Part shown: positions 51,404 through 59,966 of the stretch, piece after piece
How the letters are laid out: every line of letters starts with the position of its first letter
Numbering within the stretch: the stretch's first letter is position 1
Origin: Streptomyces sp. NBC_00433
GTDB taxonomy: Bacteria > Actinomycetota > Actinomycetes > Streptomycetales > Streptomycetaceae
Assembly: GCA_036015235.1 (NCBI GenBank)
Contig: CP107926.1
Coordinates: forward strand, 558,001 to 622,000
Direction: 5' to 3'
Length of the DNA: 64,000 bases
Program-made: the position numbers and the translations under genes
Notes under the pieces: generated by a model
Told to the model about the DNA's origin: nothing
The model's database searches: none
What the model saw: the letters and a program-made list of their open reading frames with translations, nothing else

Positions 51404-52935
51404 CGTCCCGCTCCCCGCTGCGCTTCGGCTACGGCACCAACGGCTTCGCCAACCACCGCCTGGACGACGCCCTCGACGTGATCGCCGGGCTCGGCTACGA
51501 GGGCGTCGCGCTGACCCTGGACCACGCCCATCTGGACCCGTTCTCCCCGGACCTGGACGTGCGGCTGCGCGAGACCCGCCGGCGGCTCGACGCGCTGGGC
51601 CTGGCCGTGGTCGTGGAGACCGGCGCGCGCTATCTGCTCGACCCGTGGCGCAAGCACTCCCCCACCCTGCTGCACGAGGACGCCGAAGGGCGGGCGGCCA
51701 GGATCGACTTCCTGGAGCGGGCGATACGGGTCGGCGCGGGTCTCGGCGCGGAGGCGGTGTCCTTCTGGAGCGGCGTGCTGCCCGCGGGCAGTACCCCGGA
51801 GCGGGGCTGGGAGCTGCTGGCCGAGGGCTGCGGGCGGCTCGCGGAGACCGCCGCCCGCGAGGGCGTGGTGCTGGGCTTCGAGCCCGAACCCGGCATGCTG
51901 GTCGAGGACTTGGCCGGCTACCGGCGGCTGCGCGACGCGCTGGGCGCCCCCGCGTCCTTCCGGCTCACCCTGGACATCGGGCACTGCCGCTGCCTGGAGG
52001 ACGAACCGGTGGCGGACTGCGTGCGGTCCGCCGGACCCGACCTGGTGAACGTGCAGATCGACGACATGCGGCGGGGCGTGCACGAGCACCTCGAATTCGG
52101 CGAGGGCGAGATCGACTTCGCGCCGGTGCTCGCGGCGCTGGCCGAGGTGGGCTACGGCGGCCTGGTCGCGGTGGAATTGCCCCGGCACAGCCACAGCGCG
52201 CCGGACACCGCCTGCCGTTCGCTGGACTTCCTGCGCGCGCACGCCCGCCCGCTCCAGGTCTCGCCCGCTGAAGCGGTCGACGCCGCCGTGACGCCGGAGG
52301 GCCGGGACTGGCTGGCGGCGGCGGTGGCCAGGACCGCGAAGGACCCGGTGGCGCTGCTCACCGACTTCCCGGCCGTGGGCCGCGCCTGCGGGCGGGGCCC
52401 GCTGAGCGCGCCGGGCTGGGCCGGGTGGACGGTGGACGAGGCGGCCCGCACGGTCCTGCTGGCCGGTGCCGCGGCCGACGCGGTCGCCGAGGTCTACGCC
52501 CACGGCGACCGGGCGGAACGGCGCGCCGTGCTGCGGGCGTTGCCGCATCTGGGCCTCGGCCCGGCGGCGCTGCCGCTGATCGAGGACGCGCTGCGTACGA
52601 ACGACGTCGCGCTGGTCGGGGCGGCACTCGGCCCCGCCGCTGCGGGCCTGGACGCGGCGGCCTGGCGGCAGGGAGTGCTCAAATGCGTCTTCCTGGGCGT
52701 CCCGTTGGACGCGGTGGCCGGGCTCGGTGAGCGTACGGACGCCGAACTCGCCCGGATGCTGCTGGACTTCGCCCACGAGCGGGTCGCGGCCGGCCGCGAC
52801 GTGCCGGCCGATGTCCTCCCGCTGGTGCGGCGCTTCCCCGCGCTGCTCGACGCCTCGCCGATCCACGCGGAGGCGGCCTCACCGGAGCCGCGCAGGGCCG
52901 AGGCGGCCCGCCGGGTGCTCGCCGCTCTGCGCTGA
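51400..52935 (+). CDS. TIM-barrel sugar-phosphate isomerase/epimerase fused to an EboA domain
   Basis: A 511-residue fusion. Residues 1-285 are a xylose-isomerase-like TIM barrel (RFGYGTNGFANHRLDDALDV, LGFEPEPGMLVEDL, LTLDIGHCRC, NVQIDDMRRGVHEHLEFGEG) with the Glu, Asp and His metal ligands. Residues about 297-511 match EboA (WLAAAVARTAKDPVALLTDF, VGRACGRGPLS, LLDFAHERVAAGRDV). Comparable Streptomyces clusters, as I know them, keep the two as separate coupled genes. Here no stop or start interrupts the junction near 52265-52290. EboA's biochemical role is unknown. GTGA-coupled to the prenyltransferase. Confidence 0.85.
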   Translation: MTSRSPLRFGYGTNGFANHRLDDALDVIAGLGYEGVALTLDHAHLDPFSPDLDVRLRETRRRLDALGLAVVVETGARYLLDPWRKHSPTLLHEDAEGRAARIDFLERAIRVGAGLGAEAVSFWSGVLPAGSTPERGWELLAEGCGRLAETAAREGVVLGFEPEPGMLVEDLAGYRRLRDALGAPASFRLTLDIGHCRCLEDEPVADCVRSAGPDLVNVQIDDMRRGVHEHLEFGEGEIDFAPVLAALAEVGYGGLVAVELPRHSHSAPDTACRSLDFLRAHARPLQVSPAEAVDAAVTPEGRDWLAAAVARTAKDPVALLTDFPAVGRACGRGPLSAPGWAGWTVDEAARTVLLAGAAADAVAEVYAHGDRAERRAVLRALPHLGLGPAALPLIEDALRTNDVALVGAALGPAAAGLDAAAWRQGVLKCVFLGVPLDAVAGLGERTDAELARMLLDFAHERVAAGRDVPADVLPLVRRFPALLDASPIHAEAASPEPRRAEAARRVLAALR

Positions 52936-52964
52936 CCACCGCAACCCCCACCCAGGAGCAGCCG

Positions 52965-53819
52965 ATGCGCATCTTCGACCCGCACATCCACATGACCTCG
53001 CGCACCACGGACGACTACCGGGCGATGCACGCGGCGGGCGTACGCGCACTGGTGGAGCCCGCTTTCTGGCTGGGCCAGCCGCGCACGTCCGCGGCCAGCT
53101 TCGTGGACTACTTCGACGGGCTGCTCGGCTGGGAGCCCTACCGGGCGGCGCAGTTCGGCATCAGGCACCACTGCGCTGTCGCGCTCAACCCGAAGGAGGC
53201 CAACGACCCGCGGTGCGCCGAGGTGCTGGAGCTGCTGCCCCGCTATCTGGCCAAGGACGGCGTGGTCGCGGTCGGCGAGACCGGCTTCGACTCGATGACC
53301 GCGGCCGAGGAGAAGGCCTTCACCGCGCAGCTCGCGCTGGCCGTCGAGCACGGGCTGCCCGCCCTGGTGCACACCCCGCACCGCGACAAGGCCGCGGGCA
53401 CCGCGAGGTCGCTCGACGTGATCAGGGAGTCGGGCATCCCCGTCGGCCATGTCGTGGTGGACCACCTCAACGAACTGACGGTCCGCCAGGTGCTGGACTC
53501 CGGCTGCTGGGCGGGCTTCTCCATCTATCCCGACACCAAGATGGAGCCCGACCGGATGGTCGCGATCCTGCGGGAATACGGCACCGAGCGCATCCTGGTC
53601 AACTCGGCCGCCGACTGGGGGCACAGCGACCCGCTGCGGACCCGTGCGACCGGCGAGGCGATGCTCGCCGCGGGCTTTACCGCCGATGACGTCGACACCG
53701 TGCTGTGGCGGAACCCGGTGGCCTTCTACGGCGCCGGCGGACGGCTTGAGGTGGACGGTCCCGCCGTCGACCCGGCGGCCGTCTTCGAGGGCAATTCCGT
53801 TCAGCGCGGTTCCCGTTGA
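52965..53819 (+). CDS. TatD-family metal-dependent hydrolase (EboB counterpart)
   Basis: A 284-residue amidohydrolase-fold enzyme. The metal-binding HxH is in IFDPHIHMTSRTTDDY at the very N-terminus. The Glu after strand 4 is in VAVGETGFDS, His in ALVHTPHRDK and GHVVVDHLNE, and the final Asp in LVNSAADWGHSDPL. In ebo operons the TatD protein is one of the conserved members. A nuclease or esterase activity is possible. CAGGAG precedes the ATG. 29 bp after the fusion gene. Confidence 0.9.
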   Translation: MRIFDPHIHMTSRTTDDYRAMHAAGVRALVEPAFWLGQPRTSAASFVDYFDGLLGWEPYRAAQFGIRHHCAVALNPKEANDPRCAEVLELLPRYLAKDGVVAVGETGFDSMTAAEEKAFTAQLALAVEHGLPALVHTPHRDKAAGTARSLDVIRESGIPVGHVVVDHLNELTVRQVLDSGCWAGFSIYPDTKMEPDRMVAILREYGTERILVNSAADWGHSDPLRTRATGEAMLAAGFTADDVDTVLWRNPVAFYGAGGRLEVDGPAVDPAAVFEGNSVQRGSR

Positions 53820-53834
53820 CCCCAGGAGGACTTC

Positions 53835-55013
53835 ATGCGGCTGCGGCACCCGGACGGCACCACCGTCCATCTCGGCTACTGCACCAACGTCCACCCGGCT
53901 GAGGACGTGGCCGGGATCGTCGGCCAACTCGACCGCTACGCCCTGCCCGTCCGGGAGCGGCTCGGCACCGGCCGGCTCGGGCTCGGCCTGTGGCTCGCCC
54001 ACGACGCCGCCCGCGAACTGGCCGCCGACCGCGCTGCGCCGGCCCGCCTGCGGGCCGAACTCGACGCGCGCGGCCTGGAGGTGGTCACCCTCAACGGCTT
54101 CCCCTACCGCGGCTTCCACGCACCGGTGGTCAAGCACTCGGTCTACCGCCCGGACTGGACGTCGCGGGAGCGGATCGACTACACCCTCGACCTGGCGGAC
54201 GTGCTGGCCGGACTGCTGCCCGACGATGTGCCGCACGGCAGTATCTCGACGCTGCCGCTGGCCTGGCGCGATCCCTGGGACGCCGGCCGCAGGGCGGCGG
54301 CGGGCCGGTCGGTGCGGGCGCTGGAGGCGGGCCTCGCCGAGCGGGCGGACCGCGACGGGCGCCCTGTCCGGGTCGGCTTCGAGCCGGAGCCGGGCTGCGC
54401 GGTCGAGACGGTGGACCAGATCGCGCGGGAACTGGGCGGGCTGGGCGGCGGCTTGCTGGGTGTGTGCCTCGATGTGTGCCATCTGGCGGTGTCGTTCGAG
54501 GATCCCGCGCGGGTGCTCGCCGGGATCGCGGCGGCCGGGCTCGCGGTGGTCAAGGTGCAGGCGTCCTGCGCGCTGCAGGCCGACGACCCGGGCGACCCCG
54601 CCGTACGCGAGGCGCTGGCCGCCTTCGTGGAGCCGCGTTTCCTGCACCAGACCCGCGAGGCGGGAGCGTCCGGCGCCGCCCATGGCGCCGACGACCTCGG
54701 CGAGGCCCTGTCGGGTCCCGGCGCGCTGCCCGCCGCCGCGCCCTGGCGGGTGCACTTCCATGTCCCGCTGCACGCACCGCCGCGGGCGCCGCTGGCCAGC
54801 ACCTCGGCCGTGCTGGAGGAGACCCTCGCACTGCTCCTCGGCGGTCCCGCGGCGCTGGCCGACCACGTCGAGGTGGAGACGTACACCTGGTCGGTGCTGC
54901 CCGCGGACCGGCGGCCCGCCGGGGCGGACGCGCTGGTGGCCGGGATCGCCGCGGAAGTGGCCTGGGCCGCGGGCGCGTTGACCGGTCTGGGTCTGAAAGA
55001 GGTGGCGGTATGA
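53835..55013 (+). CDS. eboE: EboE-type metabolite traffic protein (TIM-barrel)
   Basis: A 392-residue protein of the EboE family, a distant xylose-isomerase-like TIM barrel. Characteristic parts are HLGYCTNVHPAEDVAGIVGQ at the N-terminus, VTLNGFPYRGFHAPVVKHSV, VGFEPEPGCAVETVD, LGVCLDVCHLAVSFEDP and VETYTWSVLP at the end. EboE is required, with its operon partners, for export or localisation of scytonemin precursors in cyanobacteria. The bacterial substrate here is unknown. AGGAGG lies 8 bp before the ATG. Its end overlaps the next gene by 4 bp (ATGA). Confidence 0.88.
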   Translation: MRLRHPDGTTVHLGYCTNVHPAEDVAGIVGQLDRYALPVRERLGTGRLGLGLWLAHDAARELAADRAAPARLRAELDARGLEVVTLNGFPYRGFHAPVVKHSVYRPDWTSRERIDYTLDLADVLAGLLPDDVPHGSISTLPLAWRDPWDAGRRAAAGRSVRALEAGLAERADRDGRPVRVGFEPEPGCAVETVDQIARELGGLGGGLLGVCLDVCHLAVSFEDPARVLAGIAAAGLAVVKVQASCALQADDPGDPAVREALAAFVEPRFLHQTREAGASGAAHGADDLGEALSGPGALPAAAPWRVHFHVPLHAPPRAPLASTSAVLEETLALLLGGPAALADHVEVETYTWSVLPADRRPAGADALVAGIAAEVAWAAGALTGLGLKEVAV

Positions 55014-56407
55014 CGCCGCCGGCACAGCGCACCAGGACCGTCGTCCTCGACGTGGTCGGCCTCACCCCGCGGCTGCTGGCGCACATGCCGGCGCTGCTGA
55101 AGGTCGCCGCCGAGGGCTTCACGGCCGAGATGGGCACCGTCTTCCCCGCGTTGACCTGCCCGGTGCAGTCCAGCATCCTGACCGGCTCGATGCCCGACGA
55201 GCACGGCGTCGTCGCCAACGGCTGGTTCTTCCGCGACGCGGGCGAGATATTCCACTGGCGGCAGTCGAACAGCCTGGTGCGCGGCGACAAGCTGTGGGCC
55301 GCGGGCCGCCGCAGCGACCCCGGCTACCGGGTGGGCAACATCTGCTGGTGGTACGCGATGGGCATGGACGTCGACGTGACGGTCACCCCGCGCCCGGTCT
55401 ACCACTACGACGGCCGCAAGTCGCAGGACTGCTACGCCCATCCGCAGTCCGTCCACGACGAACTCACCGCGGCGCTCGGCCCGTTCCCGCTGTTCAGCTA
55501 CTGGGGTCCGGGCGCGGGCATCGCCTCCACCCGGTGGATCGTCGCCGCCGCCGGGCACGTCCTCGACACCCGCGCCCCCGACACCCTGCTGGTCTACATC
55601 CCGCACCTGGACTACGAGGTGCAGCGGCACGGACCCGACGGCCCGCGGGCGGCGGCCGCGGCCCGCGCGGTGGACGACGAACTGGGCCCGCTGCTGCGCA
55701 GGTTGCGCGCCGAGGGCACGACGGTGGTGGCGCTCAGCGAGTACGGCATCACCGCGGCCCGCCGCCCGGTCGACATCAACCGGGCGCTGCGCCGCGAGGG
55801 GCTGCTGAACGTCTACGTCCAGCAGGACATGGAGAACCTGGACCCGTGGACCTCGCCGGCCTTCGCGGTCGCCGACCACCAGGTCGCGCACGTCTACGTC
55901 CGCGACCCGGCCGACGTCCCCCGGGTGCGGGACGTGCTCAAGGCGCTGCCCGGGGTGGACCGGGTGCTGGACCGGGGCGAGCAGGCGCGGTTGCGGATCG
56001 GCCACGACCGCTCGGGCGAGCTGATCGCGGTCGCCGAGCCCGACGCGTGGTTCACGTACTACTACTGGCTCGACGACGACCTCGCGCCGGACTTCGCGAC
56101 CGGCGTGGAGATCTTCCGCAAGTCCGGTTACGACCCGGCCGAGCTCTTCCTCGACCCGACCGATCCGACGGTCAAGGTGCGGGCGGCGCTGTCGGTGGCC
56201 AAGCTCAAGCTGGGCATCCGCACCTCGCTCCAGGTGGTGGGACTCGACCCGTCGTGCGTGGGCGGCAGCCACGGGCGGCTGCCGGACGACCCGAAGGACG
56301 GGCCGTTGCTGATCTGCTCCGACCCGGACCACGGCAGGGACCGCTACCACGCCACGGAGGTCAGGGACCTGCTGCTGCGGCTCGCGGGCCTTGAGCCTCC
56401 CGGCTGA
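55010..56407 (+). CDS. Alkaline-phosphatase-superfamily phosphodiesterase (EboF counterpart)
   Basis: A 465-residue nucleotide-pyrophosphatase/phosphodiesterase-like enzyme. The nucleophile Thr is in FPALTCPVQSSILTG, with metal ligands in YIPHLDYEVQRHG (Asp/His) and SEYGIT (where Asp-His is normal in NPPs), and a distal His in GGSHGRLPDDP. The motif positions support a two-metal phosphotransfer site, although SEYG replaces the usual SDHG. It has no signal peptide, unlike secreted NPPs. It closes the ebo-like operon. Confidence 0.87.
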   Translation: MTPPAQRTRTVVLDVVGLTPRLLAHMPALLKVAAEGFTAEMGTVFPALTCPVQSSILTGSMPDEHGVVANGWFFRDAGEIFHWRQSNSLVRGDKLWAAGRRSDPGYRVGNICWWYAMGMDVDVTVTPRPVYHYDGRKSQDCYAHPQSVHDELTAALGPFPLFSYWGPGAGIASTRWIVAAAGHVLDTRAPDTLLVYIPHLDYEVQRHGPDGPRAAAAARAVDDELGPLLRRLRAEGTTVVALSEYGITAARRPVDINRALRREGLLNVYVQQDMENLDPWTSPAFAVADHQVAHVYVRDPADVPRVRDVLKALPGVDRVLDRGEQARLRIGHDRSGELIAVAEPDAWFTYYYWLDDDLAPDFATGVEIFRKSGYDPAELFLDPTDPTVKVRAALSVAKLKLGIRTSLQVVGLDPSCVGGSHGRLPDDPKDGPLLICSDPDHGRDRYHATEVRDLLLRLAGLEPPG

Positions 56408-56440
56408 CACGCCCGGCTGGGCCAGGCGCGGCGACCCCGG

Positions 56441-56872
56441 TCAGGAGTCCGGGCCGAGCAGGCCTTCCGCCGTGCGGGCGACCTTCGCCAGCGCGTCCAT
56501 CAGGCATGCCAGTTCGGCCCCGGTCAGGCCCGCGGTGACCTGCTCCTCCAGATCGCGGCGCGCGGTCTCCACCGGTTCCCGCAGCGCGCGCCCCGCGTCG
56601 GTGAGCCAGAGCCGGACCAGCCGGTTGTCGCGGTCGTCGCGGCGGCGTACGAGCAGTCCTGAGGCGGTCATCCGATCGGCCATCTTGACCACGGTCGGGG
56701 TGGTGACGTGCAGCTTCGCGGCGACCTCGCCCGGTGTCCTGCCGTCCTGCCGCCACAGTGCTGCGAGCAGGTGGTGCTGGCCGTAGTGCAGGCCGTTCGC
56801 GCGCATCGTCTCGTCGGCGAGCGCGCGCAGCACTTTGGTGGTCCTGCTGTGCAGGTCGAGGAATTCGGGCAT
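56441..56872 (-). CDS. MarR-family transcriptional regulator
   Basis: A 143-residue winged-helix dimeric repressor. The HTH is seen in TPGEVAAKLHVTTPTVVKMA and the wing in LLVRRRDDRDNRLVRLWLTD. It is divergent from an NmrA-type oxidoreductase gene, with a perfect 17-bp palindrome in the gap, the standard repressor/target layout. It likely represses itself and that gene and responds to a phenolic or oxidant ligand, as is usual for the family. Confidence 0.92.
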   Translation of the reverse strand: MPEFLDLHSRTTKVLRALADETMRANGLHYGQHHLLAALWRQDGRTPGEVAAKLHVTTPTVVKMADRMTASGLLVRRRDDRDNRLVRLWLTDAGRALREPVETARRDLEEQVTAGLTGAELACLMDALAKVARTAEGLLGPDS

Positions 56873-56923
56873 CGCGGCCTTCCGGCGGCGGGCGCGGCAC
56901 GGGCCGCCCCCGGAATCGATTGA

Positions 56924-56940
56924 CGGCTAATGATTAGCCG
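56924..56940. promoter_or_regulatory. MarR operator palindrome
   Basis: CGGCTAAT-G-ATTAGCCG, perfect 8-bp arms, between the divergent MarR and NmrA-like genes. A related half-site, TCATTAGACGG, lies at 56963-56973. Spacing and symmetry are those of MarR sites. Confidence 0.8.
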
Positions 56941-56995
56941 ACTAGCGTCCTCTCCCGTCAGGTCATTAGACGGCAAACGACCTCAGGAGATCCCG

Positions 56996-57862
56996 ATGAT
57001 ACTCGTCACCGGCGGCACCGGAAACATCGGCCGCGAGCTGGTCAGACAGCTCGACGCGGCGGGCGCGGCGCTCCGCGTCCTGGTGCGCGACCCGGCCCGC
57101 GCCGCCGCACTGCCCGCCGCCGCCGAGCGCGTCACCGGCGACCTCACCGCTCCGGCGACGCTGACGGCCGCCTTCGCCGGCGCCGACCGGCTGTTCCTCC
57201 TCACCCCGGGCATCGCCACCGACACCGCGGCCCACGCGGTCGCCGCCGCGCAGGCCGCGGGCGTACGGCACATCGTGCTCCTGTCCTCCACCAACGTGCT
57301 GGGCGACCCGATGCCCGCGATGGGCCGCTGGCACCACACCCGCGAGCAGATCGTCCGCGACTCCGGCATCCCGGCCACCGTGCTGCGGCCCGGCGGCTTC
57401 ATGACCAACGCGCTGGACTGGCTCCCCACCATCCGCGAGGGCGGCTACGTCCTCGACCCGGTCGGCCCCGGCCGCATGGCCCCGATCGACCCCGCGGACA
57501 TCGCCGCGGTCGCCGCGCACGTGCTGACCGGCGACGGGCACGAGGGCCGCGACTACGCCCTCACCGGCGCCGAGTCCTTCACGGTGGCCGAGCAGGTGGC
57601 GGTCATCGCGGCCGCCGCCGGCCGGCCGATCGCGGTGCGCCCCGCGGGGACCGCGCGGGAGGTGGTGGCTGCCCGCTTCCCGAACGGCGCTCCGCCCGCC
57701 CTCGCCGACGCCGTCGTCGAGGGCTTCGCGCTGATGCGGGCCGACACCACGGGATTCCGCACCGACACCGTCGAGCGGCTGCTCGGGCGCGAGCCGGCCA
57801 CCTTCGCCGGCTGGTGCGCCCGGCACGCCGACGTCTTCAGGACCGCCTCAGCGGGCCAGTGA
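56996..57862 (+). CDS. NmrA-like NAD(P)-binding oxidoreductase
   Basis: A 288-residue atypical SDR of the NmrA/quinone-oxidoreductase-2 type: MILVTGGTGNIGRELVRQLD, LVRDPARAAALPAA, VLLSSTNVLGD, ATVLRPGGFMTNALDW. Relatives sense NADP or reduce quinones. The ATG at 56996 follows CAGGAGA. A frame running further upstream would cover the MarR operator. It is probably induced when the divergent MarR protein is released. Its end overlaps the convergent L,D-transpeptidase gene by 15 bp. Confidence 0.88.
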   Translation: MILVTGGTGNIGRELVRQLDAAGAALRVLVRDPARAAALPAAAERVTGDLTAPATLTAAFAGADRLFLLTPGIATDTAAHAVAAAQAAGVRHIVLLSSTNVLGDPMPAMGRWHHTREQIVRDSGIPATVLRPGGFMTNALDWLPTIREGGYVLDPVGPGRMAPIDPADIAAVAAHVLTGDGHEGRDYALTGAESFTVAEQVAVIAAAAGRPIAVRPAGTAREVVAARFPNGAPPALADAVVEGFALMRADTTGFRTDTVERLLGREPATFAGWCARHADVFRTASAGQ

Positions 57863-58624
57863 GGCCGCGTCACCCATGACGACCACCGGGTGCAGCGCCG
57901 GGTCGAGCGCGGCGAGCAACTCCTTCATATGCGCCTCCGAGACGCTGACGCAGCCGTGGGTGGGGCCGCCGTGGTCGACGTGCAGCCAGATCCCGCCGCC
58001 CCGCGAGGCACCCATCGGGCGGGTCCAGTCCAGCGGGGTCACCCCGGTCCTGCGGTTGTAGTCGATCGCGACGACGTAGTCGAAGGACCCGGCGAGCGGC
58101 TCGCCGCGGAAGCCGCGCCCGCCGATGTCGAAGCCCCCGGAGTGGTGGTAGGGGAGTTTCGTGCCCGGGTCGGACAGCAGCCCGCCGGCGTCGGAGAGCG
58201 TGAACACCCCGATCGGGGAACGCAGGTCGTCCGCATGGTGGTCGGTGGTCCAGCCGTCCTTGGCATTGTGCGCGGGCCAGGCGGTGCCCGGCAGCCAACT
58301 GCCGTCCGCCGCCCGCCGATAGAGGACGACGGTGGCGTCGGAGGAGTTGCGCGAGCGCCCGGTCACCACGACGGCCTGCCGGGTCTGCGCGGGTATTCGC
58401 GCCAGCGTCTGCGCCCCGAGCCCCGGCAGCTGCCGGGGTGCGGCGGGCGTACGGCTCGGCGCCGGCGCGGTCGTGGCGGCCGGGCCGGCCGGCCGTCCGT
58501 CCGTGACGACCGGCGCGGCCCGGTCCTGCGCGGCCGTGCCGATCGGGGTGCCGCAGCCGGCGAGCACGGCGATCGCCGCGGCGCCGAGGCCGGACAGCAG
58601 GACGCGGGGGGAAGGGGAAGGCAT
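57848..58624 (-). CDS. L,D-transpeptidase-like (YkuD) lipoprotein
   Basis: A 258-residue exported protein with lipobox LAGC near residue 24 after VLLSGLGAAAIAV. The C-terminal YkuD-like domain has YHHSGGFDIGGRGFRGEPLA and the catalytic region HVDHGGPTHGCVSVSE, with the nucleophilic Cys. Threonine replaces the common Ser in SHGC, and VSV follows instead of VRL. It would form 3-3 crosslinks in, or attach proteins to, peptidoglycan. In the longer frame upstream no family sequence is found, so the ATG at 58624 is used. Confidence 0.83.
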   Translation of the reverse strand: MPSPSPRVLLSGLGAAAIAVLAGCGTPIGTAAQDRAAPVVTDGRPAGPAATTAPAPSRTPAAPRQLPGLGAQTLARIPAQTRQAVVVTGRSRNSSDATVVLYRRAADGSWLPGTAWPAHNAKDGWTTDHHADDLRSPIGVFTLSDAGGLLSDPGTKLPYHHSGGFDIGGRGFRGEPLAGSFDYVVAIDYNRRTGVTPLDWTRPMGASRGGGIWLHVDHGGPTHGCVSVSEAHMKELLAALDPALHPVVVMGDAASLAR

Positions 58625-58795
58625 GGGGTGGAGCCCTTCGGTGCAAGAGGGTGCGGAAAAAGGCGTGTTACGCCCGCGGGGGCGGCCCGCGCCCGCTCGG
58701 AGATCGCTCTCCCGGGCCGCGGCGGCCCGGTCGTACGTCAGTACCCATACCCCTGCAACCACCTGGCATGACCGGAAGGTTGCCCCAGGTCCCGC

Positions 58796-59950
58796 CACGG
58801 ATGCGCCCGCGCCACCGGATACGGATACTCCCGCTGGGAATTCCAGGTCCACACCGGCGGCAGCGGCACCACCGGCGGCGACACCACCGGCGGCACCGGC
58901 ACCGGCGACTGCGGCACCGAGAACGCCGCCCTCGGCCACCCGGCCACCCTCCTCCCCCCAGGACGACGACCCCGGCTACTCCGCCGCCTACGGCGTCGAC
59001 GGCAGCACCATCAGCCGCTGGTCGAGCGCCTCGACCCGCAGTGGTTCCAGGTCGACCCCGGCGCGAGCCTGCCCGTCTGCCGGGTCGTGATCACCTGGGA
59101 GAACGCGTATGCGAGCCTTCCAGCTCCACCACCGGCGGCACCGGCGGCAAGCAGAGCATCGACGTCACCGGCAGCGGCCGCTACGTCCGGATGTACGGCA
59201 CCGCCCGCGCCACCACGTACGGCTACGCGATGTGGGAGTTCGCGGTCCACACGGTCGGCGGGGTGACCGCGACCATCCCACCGCCGCCGTCGCGGCCCGC
59301 GCCCGGCGACTGCCCGTGGCTCAACTCCACGACGGCCACCTCCACCACGGCCGCCCAGCTGATGGGACAGATGTCGCTCCGGAGGACGGCCCCGCCGGTG
59401 TCGGCGACGGGCTCGGCGGGGTGACCCGGATGCCGTCCGGCATGGTGTCCGCCGCGACCTTCGACCCGCGGTGGCAGCAGAGCTACGGCGACGCGGTCGG
59501 CCAGGAATTCGCCGCCAAGGGTGTGCACGTCGCCCTCGGCGGCGACGGTGAACATCATCCGCGACCCGCGCTGGGGCCGGTCGTACGAGACCTTCGGCGA
59601 GGACCCGTACCTGCCTCAAGGTCGGCTACCTGTGGTATGACACGAACAACCTGACCCCGCTGTTCCCGTTCGGCTTCGGGCTGTCCTACACCAGCTTCTC
59701 GTTCGGCGACCTCCAGGTCGGCGCGGTCTCCGGCGGGCAGGCCACGGTGAAGGCGACGGTCACCGACACCGGCAGCCGGGCGGGCACCGAGGCTGCCCAG
59801 CTCTACGTGGCCGATCCGTCCGCCGCGGGCGAGCCGCCGCACCAGCTGAAGGGATTCCGGCGGATCAGCCCGGCCGCGGGCGCGTCGGGCACGGTGACCT
59901 TCACCGTCCCCGAACGCCCTTCCCGAGCCTGGTCGCGCCGCCTGCCACGG
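58796..59950 (+). pseudogene. GH3 beta-glucosidase pseudogene with discoidin (CBM32-like) domains
   Basis: A relic of a secreted GH3 glycosidase spread over all three plus-strand frames. ARATGYGYSRWEFQVHTG is the end of one F5/8-type C domain. DPGYSAAYGVDGSTISRWSS, QWFQVDPGASLPVCRVVITW and GRYVRMYGTARATTYGYAMW make up a second, in three frames. GH3 segments follow: PWLNSTTATSTTAAQLMGQM, GVGDGLGGVTRMPSGM, then VNIIRDPRWGRSYETFGEDP. That joins LKVGYLWYDTNNLTPLFPFG without the ~450 residues that carry the catalytic Asp, and a fibronectin-III-like tail ends it. At least five frameshifts and a large deletion. Dead. Confidence 0.82.
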
Positions 59951-59966
59951 CGAACAGCCCGACCGT

